Shown here piece by piece: positions 24,474 through 34,485 of a stretch of DNA of 64,000 nucleotides (position 1 is its first letter; each line of letters opens with the position of its first letter). A program made the position numbers and the translations under genes. Under the pieces are notes generated by a model. That model saw nothing but the letters and a program-made list of their open reading frames with translations. It searched no databases and had not been told where the DNA came from. Location of the stretch: the NCBI RefSeq assembly GCF_001422365.1, contig NZ_LMMT01000038.1, positions 77,979-141,978 on the forward strand, written 5' to 3'. The stretch comes from Pseudorhodoferax sp. Leaf265 (GTDB lineage: Bacteria > Pseudomonadota > Gammaproteobacteria > Burkholderiales > Burkholderiaceae_C).

Positions 24474-26063
24474 TTACTGCGACCCAGAGTATATGAGGGA
24501 AGCCTTGCGTATATCTTCATCTTTATCGGCGCCTCCAAGGTCGATCATTTTAAATTCGTGGACTTTTCTGGCTGCAGTGTATTGACTTAGATCAAGCATG
24601 TAGGCTTCGAAAAGCTCGCCTGACGCTCCTTTTTTCAAGGTTACTCTTGATTTAACCGGATGCACCAATCGCAAGTCAATCAGTTGATCGATTGATTCTC
24701 GAACCGGTCCGACAAGTTTCTGAGAAACCAGGAAGACATTGCATTTTGATGTTTCGGTGCAAAAATCAACCAGCGATTTGAATTCGTCCTCGAGTATTTT
24801 TCGCTCAGAGTCTGTGTCCAGTTTAAACTCTTCCTGCTTCAGGGGTGAGTAGTCGCCAGTAGCAAGATTCACATCCTCCGCCCCAATTTTCGGTCCGCGA
24901 TGATGGCTTTTGTCACGATTTCTGGCTTGATTAATTGAGTTTGCAAAAATCCCGATGAAGTCACGCGTGACTCCACCCGAGGCAATTATTAATCGATCAA
25001 TGGCCGTAGGGTTGAGCAACCCGGATATGGTGAGTGGAGGCGTCTCATCGAGGAGATTTGTAAGTATTTTCCTTAGAAAGTCCCGAAGGGTTCCGTACTT
25101 CTCCAAAGAGATATCTAGGTTTATCTCTTTGGCATCGTCGCCTAGCTTTACACCGATCGGAGGGTCGGAATGTTCATACCATTGCGTTCTGTGCTTAATC
25201 GTCCCGATCTTTAGCCACAAATTGCATCCCTTGGCCATCCTGTGGAAGTAATCAATAACTTTAGCTTGATCTGATCTTCGAATATGGTAGAGATCGTCGA
25301 GCATCAGAAATGCAGCACCATCCGAAAGCACTGATAATTGGAGAAAAAACTCCTTGAAGCGAAGGATGTTCTGATGTAAATACTCCACCTTGTGTGAAAC
25401 ATACTTTGACTGTTCTTCCGTCTCTTCAGAGTCCTTGACGGCAATATTGGCTTTCGCCTTTATGCTTGCGCCAGGAATTCCACCATCTGCTTCAGCATTC
25501 AGCTCGGATGTCTGGTCGCCCGATTTTTTCTTTGTTTTCTGCTTTTCACTCGATTCGGGTTCCCGGAGCTGGTCCTCGAGATCTTTTATTAGCCGCTTTA
25601 GGGCGTCCGATAGTTCTGCTGTCTTATTTTTGTTGAATGGGGCTCGTGCTGGCTTAGCCTGAAAGATCTTGAGCCAGAAAGATTTTTTGCTGGCTGGGGC
25701 AGTTGCTGCTTCAACTAGCCATTTATTAAACTCTTGTAAGCTTTTTATCAAGACGCTGATGAGTACGTCGGGGTAGGTATGCCCCTTGAATGTTTCCATG
25801 TCGACGAAAGCAATTGGCCGCCGGTCAACCGTAAAATCAGCAACTGATTTTCTTAACAGACTCGACTTTCCAGAACCACGCCTGCCGAAAATCATGTGAT
25901 GTTGCTTTGATTTTGCACGTGACAACACGCTGGGGGCGGGCTCAATGAATCTCTTTGCGCCCTCAGGAGTGGCTCGTGTCACCTCTTCGCACAGCACCAA
26001 AAGCTCATCTACAGCACTTAGTTCAAGTTGAGAACTTCTTTCGACAATTTTGGTTTTTGCCAT
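24474..26063 (-). CDS. orphan Orc1/Cdc6-like P-loop ATPase in AT-rich DNA
   Basis: The 529-residue protein has Walker A GRRGSGKS (60-67), Walker B AAFLMLDDLYH (250-260), a sensor-1-like KIGTIKH (285-291) and a sensor-2-like GGVTRDFIGIF (363-373). A winged-helix-like C-terminus follows (LIDLRLVHPVKSRVTL, AYMLDLSQY). Between the Walker motifs is a highly charged, low-complexity Lys/Glu insertion (about 147-225). This order resembles STAND or Orc1/Cdc6-like ATPases. No known family name can be given with confidence. Codon third positions are A/T-rich, unlike every neighbour, a sign of recent transfer. No partner gene is attached. A defence or replication-sensing role is inferred from context only. 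Confidence 0.8.
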   Translation of the reverse strand: MAKTKIVERSSQLELSAVDELLVLCEEVTRATPEGAKRFIEPAPSVLSRAKSKQHHMIFGRRGSGKSSLLRKSVADFTVDRRPIAFVDMETFKGHTYPDVLISVLIKSLQEFNKWLVEAATAPASKKSFWLKIFQAKPARAPFNKNKTAELSDALKRLIKDLEDQLREPESSEKQKTKKKSGDQTSELNAEADGGIPGASIKAKANIAVKDSEETEEQSKYVSHKVEYLHQNILRFKEFFLQLSVLSDGAAFLMLDDLYHIRRSDQAKVIDYFHRMAKGCNLWLKIGTIKHRTQWYEHSDPPIGVKLGDDAKEINLDISLEKYGTLRDFLRKILTNLLDETPPLTISGLLNPTAIDRLIIASGGVTRDFIGIFANSINQARNRDKSHHRGPKIGAEDVNLATGDYSPLKQEEFKLDTDSERKILEDEFKSLVDFCTETSKCNVFLVSQKLVGPVRESIDQLIDLRLVHPVKSRVTLKKGASGELFEAYMLDLSQYTAARKVHEFKMIDLGGADKDEDIRKASLIYSGSQ

Positions 26064-26068
26064 ATTAA

Positions 26069-26074
26069 TTTATA
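26069..26074 (-). promoter_or_regulatory. possible -10 element for the orphan ATPase, leaderless
   Basis: On the minus strand TATAAA (26074 to 26069) ends 5 bases before the ATG at 26063, and no Shine-Dalgarno sequence is present. A start point 6-7 bases after the hexamer would fall at the ATG, which would give a leaderless mRNA. The -35 region is poor (TAGTAA at 17 bases). Confidence 0.3.
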
Positions 26075-26249
26075 GGTTGTTCGCAGCTCGTTTACTAGGC
26101 CGCTGTGGCCCTCCTGAGGGCGAACGCCGGGCCATCATACAAAGACACGAAATGTCTCCATCGCCTAATTTCTACAACGCAGCGCGGCGTAGCAGATCCA
26201 ATCCGCCTTATGCGATACGCGTGTGGGTCCGTGGTCCTTCAACGGCTCC

Positions 26250-28075
26250 CTAGTGACGACCACCAAACATCCCCTCAATCTCCCCCGCATACGCCTTGTA
26301 AACACTCGCCCTTCGCACCTTCATCGTCGCCGTCACCTCCCCATCGTCGTGGTCCAGCTCCTTGGTCAGCAGGTGGAAGCGCCGGATCTGCGCCACCTGC
26401 GCCAGTCGCGCATTCCCACGGTCGATCTCGGCCTGCACCAGCTCTCTGACCTGCGGCAGCTCCACCAGCGACCGAAAGTGCGTGAACGCCAGCCGCTGCG
26501 CCTCCGCCCACTTGCCCACGGTCTCGTAGTCGATCTGCACCAGCGCGGCCACGAACTTGCGGCCGTCGGCCACCACGATGCACTCCTTGATGAAGGGGCT
26601 GCCCTTCATCTGGTTCTCGATCTCCGACGGCGTGAGGTTCTTGCCGCCGGCCGTGATCATGATGTCCTTGAGCCGGTCGACGATGCGGATGTGGCCATCG
26701 GCGTCCTGCTGCACCACGTCGCCCGTGTGCAGCCAGCCGTCCTGCACCGCGGCGGCCGTGGCCTCGGGGCTCTTGTAGTAGCCCGCGAACACCATGTCGC
26801 CGCGGATCTGCAGCTCGCCCTGCTCGCCGATGCGCGCCTGCACGCCCAGCGTGGGCGGCCCCACGGTGCCGGTGCGCAGTTGGTCCACGGCCTGGCCCGT
26901 CACCATGCCGCTGGATTCGGTGAGGCCGTAGACCTCCACCAGCGGCACGCCCAGCGTGCGGAAGAAGCGCACCACGTCGGGCGGGATGGGCGCCGCACCC
27001 GTCAGCGCCACCTTGGCCGCGCGCAGGCCGATGAAGTTCTGCAGCGCGCGCAGCATCGTCCAGTAGGCCAGCGCAAAGCGCGTGCGCTCGGCCAGCGTCC
27101 ACTGGCTGCGCGGCTTCTCGGCCAGCGGCGCGCCGGCGCCCATGGCGCGTGCGTAGAGCGCACGCTGCAGCGGGCCGGCTTCCTGCATCTTGATGCTGAT
27201 GGCCGCGTGCAGCTTCTCCCAGATGCGCGGCACGCCCAGGAACATGCTGGGCGCCACCTCGCGCAGGTCTTCCTGCACGGTGCGGATGGATTCGCCGAAG
27301 TGCACCTGCGAGCCCAGGTACAAGGGCACGAAGCAGCTCAGCATCTGCTCGGCCACGTGGCACAGCGGCAGGTACGACAGGTGCGTGGTGGCACCGCTGA
27401 GGCCCAGCCGGTCCACGATGCCGGGCACCACGCCGCGGATGTTGCGCCACGACAGCATGGCGCCCTTGGGCGCGCCGGTGGAGCCGGATGTGTAGATCAT
27501 CAGGCCGATGTCGTCCAGCGTCTGCGCGGCCAGCGCCGCGTCGATGCGGGCCAGGCCCTCGCGCGCCTGCACTTCGGCGCCCAGGCGCTCCAGCTCGGCG
27601 AACGAGACGATGCGCGCGCGCACATCGGGCGGGTAGCTGGCCAGGCCCTTGGTCTCCACCACCACGATGCGCTGCAGGCGCGGCAGCTGGGCCTGCGCGG
27701 CGAGGATCTTGTCCAGCTGCTCCTGGTCTTCGCAGACCACCACCTCCACGTCGGCATGGCCCACCACGTAGGCCACCTCGTTGCTGGGGCTGGTGGGGTA
27801 CACGCCCACCGTCACCGCGCCGACCAGGCCCGCGCCCATCTGCGCCAGCACCCACTCCACGCGGTTCTCGGAGATCACGCCCAGGTGGCCGCCCGTCGGC
27901 AGGCCCAGCGACGCCAGGCCCAGGCCCACGTGGCTGGCGCGGCGCAGGTAGTCGGCCCAGCTGATGGGCTGCCAGATGCCGAAGTCCTTCTGCCGGATGG
28001 CCACGCGCGCGCCCTGGCGCTGCGCCTGCTCGCGCAGCATCTGGGGCAGGGTCTTCTCGGGCAGGGCAGGGCCGT

Positions 28076-28079
<4 letters not shown>
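26250..28079 (-). CDS. long-chain acyl-CoA synthetase-like AMP-forming ligase
   Basis: The 609-residue adenylate-forming enzyme has the P-loop YTSGSTGAPKGAM, the adenylation motif VYGLTESSGM, the GELQIRGDMVFAGYY segment and the hinge VDRLKDIMITAGGKN. It activates a carboxylic acid with ATP and then CoA. The GTG at 28079 is preferred over GTG 28088: it overlaps the livF stop as GTGA and has AGAGG 8 bases upstream. It is the last gene of the transporter operon, so the imported acid is probably its substrate. Similarity to long-chain or aromatic acyl-CoA synthetases does not fix chain length. Confidence 0.88.
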
Positions 28080-28891
<812 letters not shown>

Positions 28892-28898
28892 GCTGGCT

Positions 28899-30086
28899 TT
28901 AGAGCTTGATCCAGTCGGAAGCGGCCACCATTTTTTGGGCCTTCATGTCGGCGCGGTACACGCGCCCGACCGGGATGGAATTGCCGCTGATCGTGATCGG
29001 CGTGCCGATGATCCCGCCCGTGTCGAAGTCCTTGATCGTGTTCAGCGCGGCCTTCAGGTTCTTGCCGTCCAGCGGCTTGCCGGCGTCCAGCGTGCGCTTG
29101 GCGGCCTCGGCGAACAGCATGGCCGTGAGGAAGCCCTGGATGTAGGCCGTGCTCTGGTACTCGGGCCGCAGCGCGCGGATCTTCTCCAGCATGGGCGCCT
29201 TCTCGGTGTCGTAGTAGTAGCGGAACGGCATCACGCCCATGAAGCCGTCGCCGGCCTCGCCCATCTTCATGACGGTGGAGCTGTCCATGGTCCAGAAGGT
29301 GCCCATCCACTTGCTGGTCATGCCCTGCTGCTTGCCCTGCTGGATGAACTCGGGGATGGGCGCGAGGATGTAGCCGTGGAAGATGGTGTAGTCGGGCGCG
29401 GCGCGGCGCAGCTTGATGACCTCGGTCGACACGTCCACGCTGCCGGCCGGCGTCATGATCTTCACGGGCACCGACAGGCCCAGCTTCTTGGCCGTGGCCT
29501 CGCTGGCCTCGATCGGGTCGCGGCCGAACTCCGAATCGCTGTAGACGAAGGCCACCTTGGCGCCCGGCTTCTCCTTGGCGATGTGGTTCAGCAGGATGCC
29601 GAACATCTCGGTGTAGTCCGGCCCCACGAGGAACTGGTTGGGGTACTTGGCGGGGTTGTTCAGCTCGCTGGCAAACGACGCGCCGGCCATCAGCATCTGG
29701 CCGCTGCGGTCCAGCTCGGGGTTGATGGTCTTGGCGAAGCCGGTGGAGTCGCCGTAGTACAGGTTGACCTTGTTCTGGCTCGTGATCTTCTTGAAGGCGG
29801 CCACCGACACGTCGACCTTGTAGCCTGTGTCCTCCGGCACGTAGCGCAGCTTGCGGCCCTTGATGCCGCCTGCGTCGTTGACCATCTTCACGTAGTCGGC
29901 GATGCCGGCGTTGATGCCGATGCCGGCGAACGCGAACACACCGGTCATGGGGATGGATCCGCCGATGACGATGTCCTCGCCCTGGGCGCGCGCCAGGCGC
30001 GGCATGGCGCCCGCGACGAGGGCGGCGCCGCCGGTCAGCACCAGGGCGCGGCGGCGGGTGGAAGCGATGGCTTGTGCAGCACGCAT
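28899..30086 (-). CDS. Liv-type ABC transporter substrate-binding protein
   Basis: The 395-residue periplasmic protein has a signal sequence with an Arg-rich start (STRRRALVLTGGAAL) and cleavage near ARAQ. The Peripla_BP_6 fold begins GEDIVIGGSIPMTGVFAFAG. The ligand-site neighbourhood includes YYGDSTGFAKTINPEL and FVYSDSEFGRDPIEAS. A strong AAGGAGA site precedes the ATG. It lies between LivM and LivF in a five-gene transporter set. Such receptors occur with aromatic or fatty acid degradation genes in Betaproteobacteria; the ligand here is unproven. Confidence 0.9.
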   Translation of the reverse strand: MRAAQAIASTRRRALVLTGGAALVAGAMPRLARAQGEDIVIGGSIPMTGVFAFAGIGINAGIADYVKMVNDAGGIKGRKLRYVPEDTGYKVDVSVAAFKKITSQNKVNLYYGDSTGFAKTINPELDRSGQMLMAGASFASELNNPAKYPNQFLVGPDYTEMFGILLNHIAKEKPGAKVAFVYSDSEFGRDPIEASEATAKKLGLSVPVKIMTPAGSVDVSTEVIKLRRAAPDYTIFHGYILAPIPEFIQQGKQQGMTSKWMGTFWTMDSSTVMKMGEAGDGFMGVMPFRYYYDTEKAPMLEKIRALRPEYQSTAYIQGFLTAMLFAEAAKRTLDAGKPLDGKNLKAALNTIKDFDTGGIIGTPITISGNSIPVGRVYRADMKAQKMVAASDWIKL

Positions 30087-30098
30087 GGCAGGTCTCCT

Positions 30099-31136
30099 TC
30101 AGTTTCTAAAAGGCCAGAGATGGAAGAAGCGGCGGATGCGCCGCCACACTTCGGCGAGCCCGTGCGGCTCGAACACCAGGAAGCCCACGATCAAGAGGCC
30201 GAACACGACCGTGCGCACGGGAGACAGGAACACCGTCATCTCGGTACCGCCCGGCAGCAGGTCGAACACGAGCTTGAGCACCTCGGGCACCAGCGTCATG
30301 AACACCGCGCCCAGGATGCCGCCCAGGATGGAACCCATGCCGCCGACGATGATGGCCGCCAGGAAGAAGATCGACATCAGCAGCGGAAAGCTCTCGGGCG
30401 TGACCACGCGGAAGAAGTAGGCCCACAGCCCGCCCGCCACGCCCGCGTAGAACGAGGACAGCCCGAACGACAGCAGCTTGGTGCGCAGCAGCGGGATGCC
30501 CAGCACCTCGGCCGAGATGTCGCGGTCGCGGATGGCGATGAAGGCCCGGCCCACGCGCGTGCGGAACAGGTTGGCCGCGCCCAGCACCATGAGCAGCATC
30601 ACCGGCACGATCAGCCAGTAGATGCGGAACGAGGTGTCCAGCGGCAGGCCGAACACGGTGGCGGGTTGGAGCGACAGGCCGGTGGTGCCGCCCGTGAACT
30701 TCAGGTTGGCGAACAGGAAGTGCGCGATGAACGACGCCGCGATGGTGGCGATCGCCAGGTACAGGCCCTTCACGCGCAGCGAGGGGATGCCCACGACGAT
30801 GCCGCCGACCATGGCCACCACCCCGCCGGCAAAGATGTTCAGCAGGAAGGGCGTGCCCCAGCGCGCCTGCAGGATGGCCACCGTGTAGGCGCCCAGGCCC
30901 ATGAACGCGGCCTGGCCCAGGCTCACCAGGCCGGTGTAGCCCGTCAGGATGTTGAGGCCGGTGGCGCTGGCCACGTTGATGGCCACCAGGCAGGCCAGGT
31001 AGAGCCAGTAGTCGCTCGCGATGAAGGGAAACAGCACGAGCAGCGCGGCGCCGATGGCGAGCCAGACCTTCTGCGTGCGCGAGTCGAACAGCGCCGCGTC
31101 GGCGATGTAGCTTTGCTTGAGGGTGCCGATGCGCAT
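30099..31136 (-). CDS. livM: Liv-type ABC transporter permease (LivM class)
   Basis: A 345-residue inner-membrane permease with the LivM motif ATGLNILTGYTGLVSLGQAAF and the EAA-loop-like segment VGRAFIAIRDRDISAEVLGI. Eight to ten hydrophobic helices are visible. It forms the channel with LivH. The start lies 3 bases after the LivH stop, showing tight operon packing. The C-terminus is basic (WRRIRRFFHLWPFRN). Confidence 0.9.
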   Translation of the reverse strand: MRIGTLKQSYIADAALFDSRTQKVWLAIGAALLVLFPFIASDYWLYLACLVAINVASATGLNILTGYTGLVSLGQAAFMGLGAYTVAILQARWGTPFLLNIFAGGVVAMVGGIVVGIPSLRVKGLYLAIATIAASFIAHFLFANLKFTGGTTGLSLQPATVFGLPLDTSFRIYWLIVPVMLLMVLGAANLFRTRVGRAFIAIRDRDISAEVLGIPLLRTKLLSFGLSSFYAGVAGGLWAYFFRVVTPESFPLLMSIFFLAAIIVGGMGSILGGILGAVFMTLVPEVLKLVFDLLPGGTEMTVFLSPVRTVVFGLLIVGFLVFEPHGLAEVWRRIRRFFHLWPFRN

Positions 31137-31139
31137 GGC

Positions 31140-32021
31140 CTAGAGTCTTTCGATCTCGTGCGTGCCGAACAGGCCGTAGGGCCGGATCATCAGCACGAAC
31201 ACCAGCACGATGAAGGTCGCCAGCAGCTTGTATTCCCCGCCGAGGAAGGCTCCGGCCAGCGCTTCGATCAGCCCGATCAGCAGCCCGCCGACCAGTGCGC
31301 CCAGCACGCTGTCGAGTCCGCCCACGATCACCACCACCAGCACCGACAGCCCGAACACGCCCATCGACGAGGAGATGCCGCCGATGGCGCCGACCACGAT
31401 GCCGGCGACGGCCGCGATCATGGCCGAGGCCACCCAGGCCAGCAAGAACACGCGCGGCACGTTGATGCCCATCATGGTGGCCGCGCCCTGGTCCGAGGCG
31501 GTGGCGCGCAGCGCCACGCCGCCGCGCCAGAAGCGGAACAGCAGCAGCACCAGCACGATCAGCACCAGTGCGGCCAGTGCGCCGTAAGCCACCTTGGGCG
31601 CGAGGAAGGCCTCGCCCACCATCACGGGCGCGGTCGGGAAGAACTCGGGCAGCCGGCGCTGGTCCGCTGTCCAGATGATCTCCACCAGCCCCACCAGGAT
31701 GGACGCCAGCCCTACCGTGACCATGAACACCGAGATCGGCGGCTCGCCCAGCAGCGGCCGGATCATGGTGCGCTCGACCACCGCGCCCAAGAGGCCCGTG
31801 CCCAGCACCGCGCCCAGCACGGCCAGCCAGATGGGCAGCGCCATGGTGGTGGCGAACGCGAAGAACAGGTAGGCGCCGACCATCAGCATCTCGCCGATGG
31901 CGATGTTGACCACGCGTGTGGCCTTGTAGACCAGCACGAAGGCCAGCGCCGCCAGCGCATAGAGCCCGCCGCCGGCGACGCCGGTCAGCGCGATCTCGAA
32001 CAGGTAGGCCCAGTCCATCAT
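31140..32021 (-). CDS. livH: Liv-type ABC transporter permease (LivH class)
   Basis: The 293-residue permease has the LivH motifs GGLYALAALAFVLVYKATRVVN at the N-terminus (inspected over residues 18-39) and ALRATASDQGAATMMGINVPR in the cytoplasmic coupling loop. Its ATG overlaps the LivG stop as ATGA. Two adjacent Met codons (32021, 32018) could serve as start. It pairs with LivM as the translocation channel. Confidence 0.9.
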   Translation of the reverse strand: MMDWAYLFEIALTGVAGGGLYALAALAFVLVYKATRVVNIAIGEMLMVGAYLFFAFATTMALPIWLAVLGAVLGTGLLGAVVERTMIRPLLGEPPISVFMVTVGLASILVGLVEIIWTADQRRLPEFFPTAPVMVGEAFLAPKVAYGALAALVLIVLVLLLFRFWRGGVALRATASDQGAATMMGINVPRVFLLAWVASAMIAAVAGIVVGAIGGISSSMGVFGLSVLVVVIVGGLDSVLGALVGGLLIGLIEALAGAFLGGEYKLLATFIVLVFVLMIRPYGLFGTHEIERL

Positions 32022-32869
32022 GCCGTGGCCGCCGCGCCGCGCAGTTTGCTGCGCAGGGTGCTCACGTCACCCGCACCCAGGTAGGCGCGCACGACATCCG
32101 GATTGGCCTGCACTTCGTCCGGCCTGCCCTGCGCGATCACCTGCCCGAAGTTCAGCACCACCACGTGGTCCGACAGGTCCATCACCATGGCCATGTCGTG
32201 CTCCACCATGAGCACGGTGATGCCCCACTCGCGCCGCACGTCGAGGATGAAGCGCGCCATGTCTTCCGTCTCCTCGCGGTTCATGCCGGCCACGGGCTCG
32301 TCGAGCATCAGCACCTTGGGCTGCATGGCCAGTGCGCGGGCCATCTCCACGCGCTTCTGCAGGCCGTAGGGCAGGGCGGCGACCGAGGCGTGGCGGATGT
32401 GGTCGATCTCCAGGAAATCGATGATGCGTTCCTCGACATCGCGGCGCAGTTCGGCCTCTTCGCGGCGCGCGCGGCCCAGGTAGAACAGCGCGTCGAACAC
32501 ATTGGTCTTCAGGTGCGCGTGGCGGCCCAGCTTGATGTTGTCCAGCACCGTCATGCCGCGGAACAGCGCGATGTTCTGGAAGCTGCGCGCCAGGCCCATC
32601 GCTGCGCGTTTGGGCGCCGGCACGCGGGTGATGTCGGCGCCCTCGAACTCCACGCTGCCCGCCGATGGCCGGTAGAAGCCCGAGATGGTGTTGAACAGCG
32701 AGGTCTTGCCCGCGCCGTTGGGCCCGATCACGGCGGTGATGCTGCCGGGCTGCACGTCGAAGCCCACGCCGTTCAGTGCCTTCACGCCGCCGAAGCCCAG
32801 CGTCAGCGCCGCCACGCGCAGCACGGGTGCGGTGGCGGCGGAAGGCGCTGTCGGCAAGGCGGCGTTCAT
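32018..32869 (-). CDS. livG: Liv-type ABC transporter ATPase (LivG class)
   Basis: The 283-residue ATPase has Walker A GPNGAGKT (49-56), the LivG-type signature LPYGLQKRVEMARAL in place of LSGGQ, and Walker B VLMLDEPVAGMNREET. It is the first gene of the transporter-ligase operon (livG-H-M-receptor-livF-ligase), reading left. It is divergent from the TetR gene, with a perfect palindrome in the 117-base gap. Confidence 0.9.
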   Translation of the reverse strand: MNAALPTAPSAATAPVLRVAALTLGFGGVKALNGVGFDVQPGSITAVIGPNGAGKTSLFNTISGFYRPSAGSVEFEGADITRVPAPKRAAMGLARSFQNIALFRGMTVLDNIKLGRHAHLKTNVFDALFYLGRARREEAELRRDVEERIIDFLEIDHIRHASVAALPYGLQKRVEMARALAMQPKVLMLDEPVAGMNREETEDMARFILDVRREWGITVLMVEHDMAMVMDLSDHVVVLNFGQVIAQGRPDEVQANPDVVRAYLGAGDVSTLRSKLRGAAATA

Positions 32870-32951
32870 GGAGACTGGTGTACGGGTTATTCCTGCAGCC
32901 GGCGGGCTACTCGTCCGTAGAATTCCTACCCACCGGTAACGCGCGATCTTC

Positions 32952-32966
32952 GTGACAAGCTGTCAC
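32952..32966. promoter_or_regulatory. palindromic TetR operator candidate
   Basis: GTGACAAGCTGTCAC is a perfect inverted repeat with 6-bp arms and a 3-base centre. It lies 21 bases before the TetR start and between the divergent TetR and livG genes. Size and position fit a TetR dimer site controlling both directions. Confidence 0.65.
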
Positions 32967-32986
32967 GCGCGGCATCGGGAAATACC

Positions 32987-33682
32987 ATGAGCACCACGCC
33001 GCGCCGCCGCACCCCCCGGGCCATCGCCTCGCCCTGGCTGGCCGGCGGCACGCGCGTGGACCAGCGCGAGAAGAAGCGCCAGGCCGTGCTGCAGACGGCG
33101 GCGCGGCTGTTCAACGAGCGGGGCTTCCACGCCACCTCGCTCGACGACATCGCCGAGCGGCTGCATGTGAGCAAGCCCACGCTGTACTACTACGTCAAGA
33201 GCAAGGACGACATCCTGCTCGAATGCGTGCGCGCCGCGCTGGCCCTGATGCAGCAGGGCATTGCCGAGGTGCGCCAGCAGGGCGGCCGTGCGCTGGACCA
33301 GCTGCAGGCCTGCATGCGCAGCTACGCGGCCATCGTCATGGACGACTTCGGCCAGTGCGTGATCCGCATCGGCGAAGACCCGCTGCCGCCGCCGCTCAGG
33401 AAGGAATTGCGCCGGCTCAAGGCCGGCATCGACCACGAGTTCCGCCGGCTCGTGGCCGAGGGCATCGCCGAGGGTTCGCTGCAGCCCTGCGACCCCAAGC
33501 TGGCGGCCTTCATGCTGGCCGGCGCGCTGAGCTGGATCGGCCGCTGGTACCGCCCCGACGGCAGCATGGCGCCCGAGCAGATCGCCGAGCAGGGCATCGC
33601 GCTGCTGCTGGGCGGCGTGCTGGCGCCCCGGCCTCCCACTTCCGCGCCACGTCGGCGCGCACCACGAAAGACATCCGCATGA
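32987..33682 (+). CDS. TetR/AcrR family transcriptional regulator
   Basis: This 231-residue regulator has an N-terminal TetR helix-turn-helix (about 27-75, AARLFNERGFHATSLDDIAE and HVSKPTLYYYVKSKDDIL). The C-terminal ligand domain resembles TetR_C regulators of acyl-CoA metabolism. It overlaps the enoyl-CoA hydratase start as ATGA. It is divergent from the Liv/ligase operon and probably represses both units until an acyl-CoA or the free acid is present; the ligand is an inference. Confidence 0.9.
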   Translation: MSTTPRRRTPRAIASPWLAGGTRVDQREKKRQAVLQTAARLFNERGFHATSLDDIAERLHVSKPTLYYYVKSKDDILLECVRAALALMQQGIAEVRQQGGRALDQLQACMRSYAAIVMDDFGQCVIRIGEDPLPPPLRKELRRLKAGIDHEFRRLVAEGIAEGSLQPCDPKLAAFMLAGALSWIGRWYRPDGSMAPEQIAEQGIALLLGGVLAPRPPTSAPRRRAPRKTSA

Positions 33683-34464
33683 CCCAGGACGACGCCCCCC
33701 TGCTGATCGGCCGCGAAGGCGCGGTCGCCACGCTGCGCTTCAACCGACCGGCCGCGCTCAACGCGCTGGACGTGCCCATGGCCGAGGGCTTCCTCGCCGC
33801 CGTGCGCGACATCGCCGCCGACGGGAGCGTGCGTGCCGTGCTGCTGTCCGGCAGCGGCAAGGGCTTCATGGCCGGCGGCGACCTGGCCGTGCTGCAGGCC
33901 GATCCGCAGGGCGGTGCCAAGGCCTTGATCGGCCCGCTGCACGAGGCCCTGGTGGTGCTGGCCGGCATCGACGCGCCCGTGGTGGCCCAGGTGCACGGCG
34001 TGGCGGCCGGCGCCGGCCTGTCGCTGATGCTGCAGGCCGACTTCGTGCTCGCGGCCGAGGGCACGCGCTTCAACCTGGCCTACGTGAACATCGGTGCCAG
34101 CTGCGACGTGGGCGCCTCCTGGGCGCTGCCGCGCTGGGTCGGCCTGCGCCGCGCGCTGGAGATCGCCATGCTGGGCGACATGCTCGATGCGGCGGCGGCG
34201 GAGCGCATGGGTCTGGTCAACCAGGTGCTGCCAGCCGAGGGGCTGCCCGCGGCAGCCATGGCGCTCGCGCAGCGGCTGGCGAACGGCCCCACGGTGGCGC
34301 TGGGACAGCTGCGCCGGCTCATGCGTTCCAGCTTCGACCGCGCGCTGCCCGAGCAGCTCGATGCGGAATCGGCCGCCTTCCAGGTCTGCGCCGCGACGGA
34401 GGATTTCCGCACCGGCGTGGACGCCTTCTTCGCACGCAGCAAGCCTGCCTTCCAGGGCCGCTGA
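33679..34464 (+). CDS. enoyl-CoA hydratase/isomerase family protein
   Basis: The 261-residue crotonase-fold protein has the oxyanion-hole segments GSGKGFMAGGDLAVL and VHGVAAGAGLSLML. The usual catalytic Glu positions read INIGASCDVGASW-like here (YVNIGASCDVGASWALPR), so the first Glu is not in its standard place. It may be an isomerase or another crotonase-type enzyme rather than a hydratase. It is translationally coupled to the TetR gene. With the acyl-CoA ligase it would form early steps of a CoA-dependent acid degradation route. Confidence 0.85.
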   Translation: MTQDDAPLLIGREGAVATLRFNRPAALNALDVPMAEGFLAAVRDIAADGSVRAVLLSGSGKGFMAGGDLAVLQADPQGGAKALIGPLHEALVVLAGIDAPVVAQVHGVAAGAGLSLMLQADFVLAAEGTRFNLAYVNIGASCDVGASWALPRWVGLRRALEIAMLGDMLDAAAAERMGLVNQVLPAEGLPAAAMALAQRLANGPTVALGQLRRLMRSSFDRALPEQLDAESAAFQVCAATEDFRTGVDAFFARSKPAFQGR

Positions 34465-34485
34465 AACCCGCCGACCGTCCGCGGC

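Noticed and set aside
26050-26253. Short plus-strand frame between the orphan ATPase and the acyl-CoA ligase
   Set aside because: No ribosome-binding site, no conserved pattern, and it overlaps the start of the ATPase gene.
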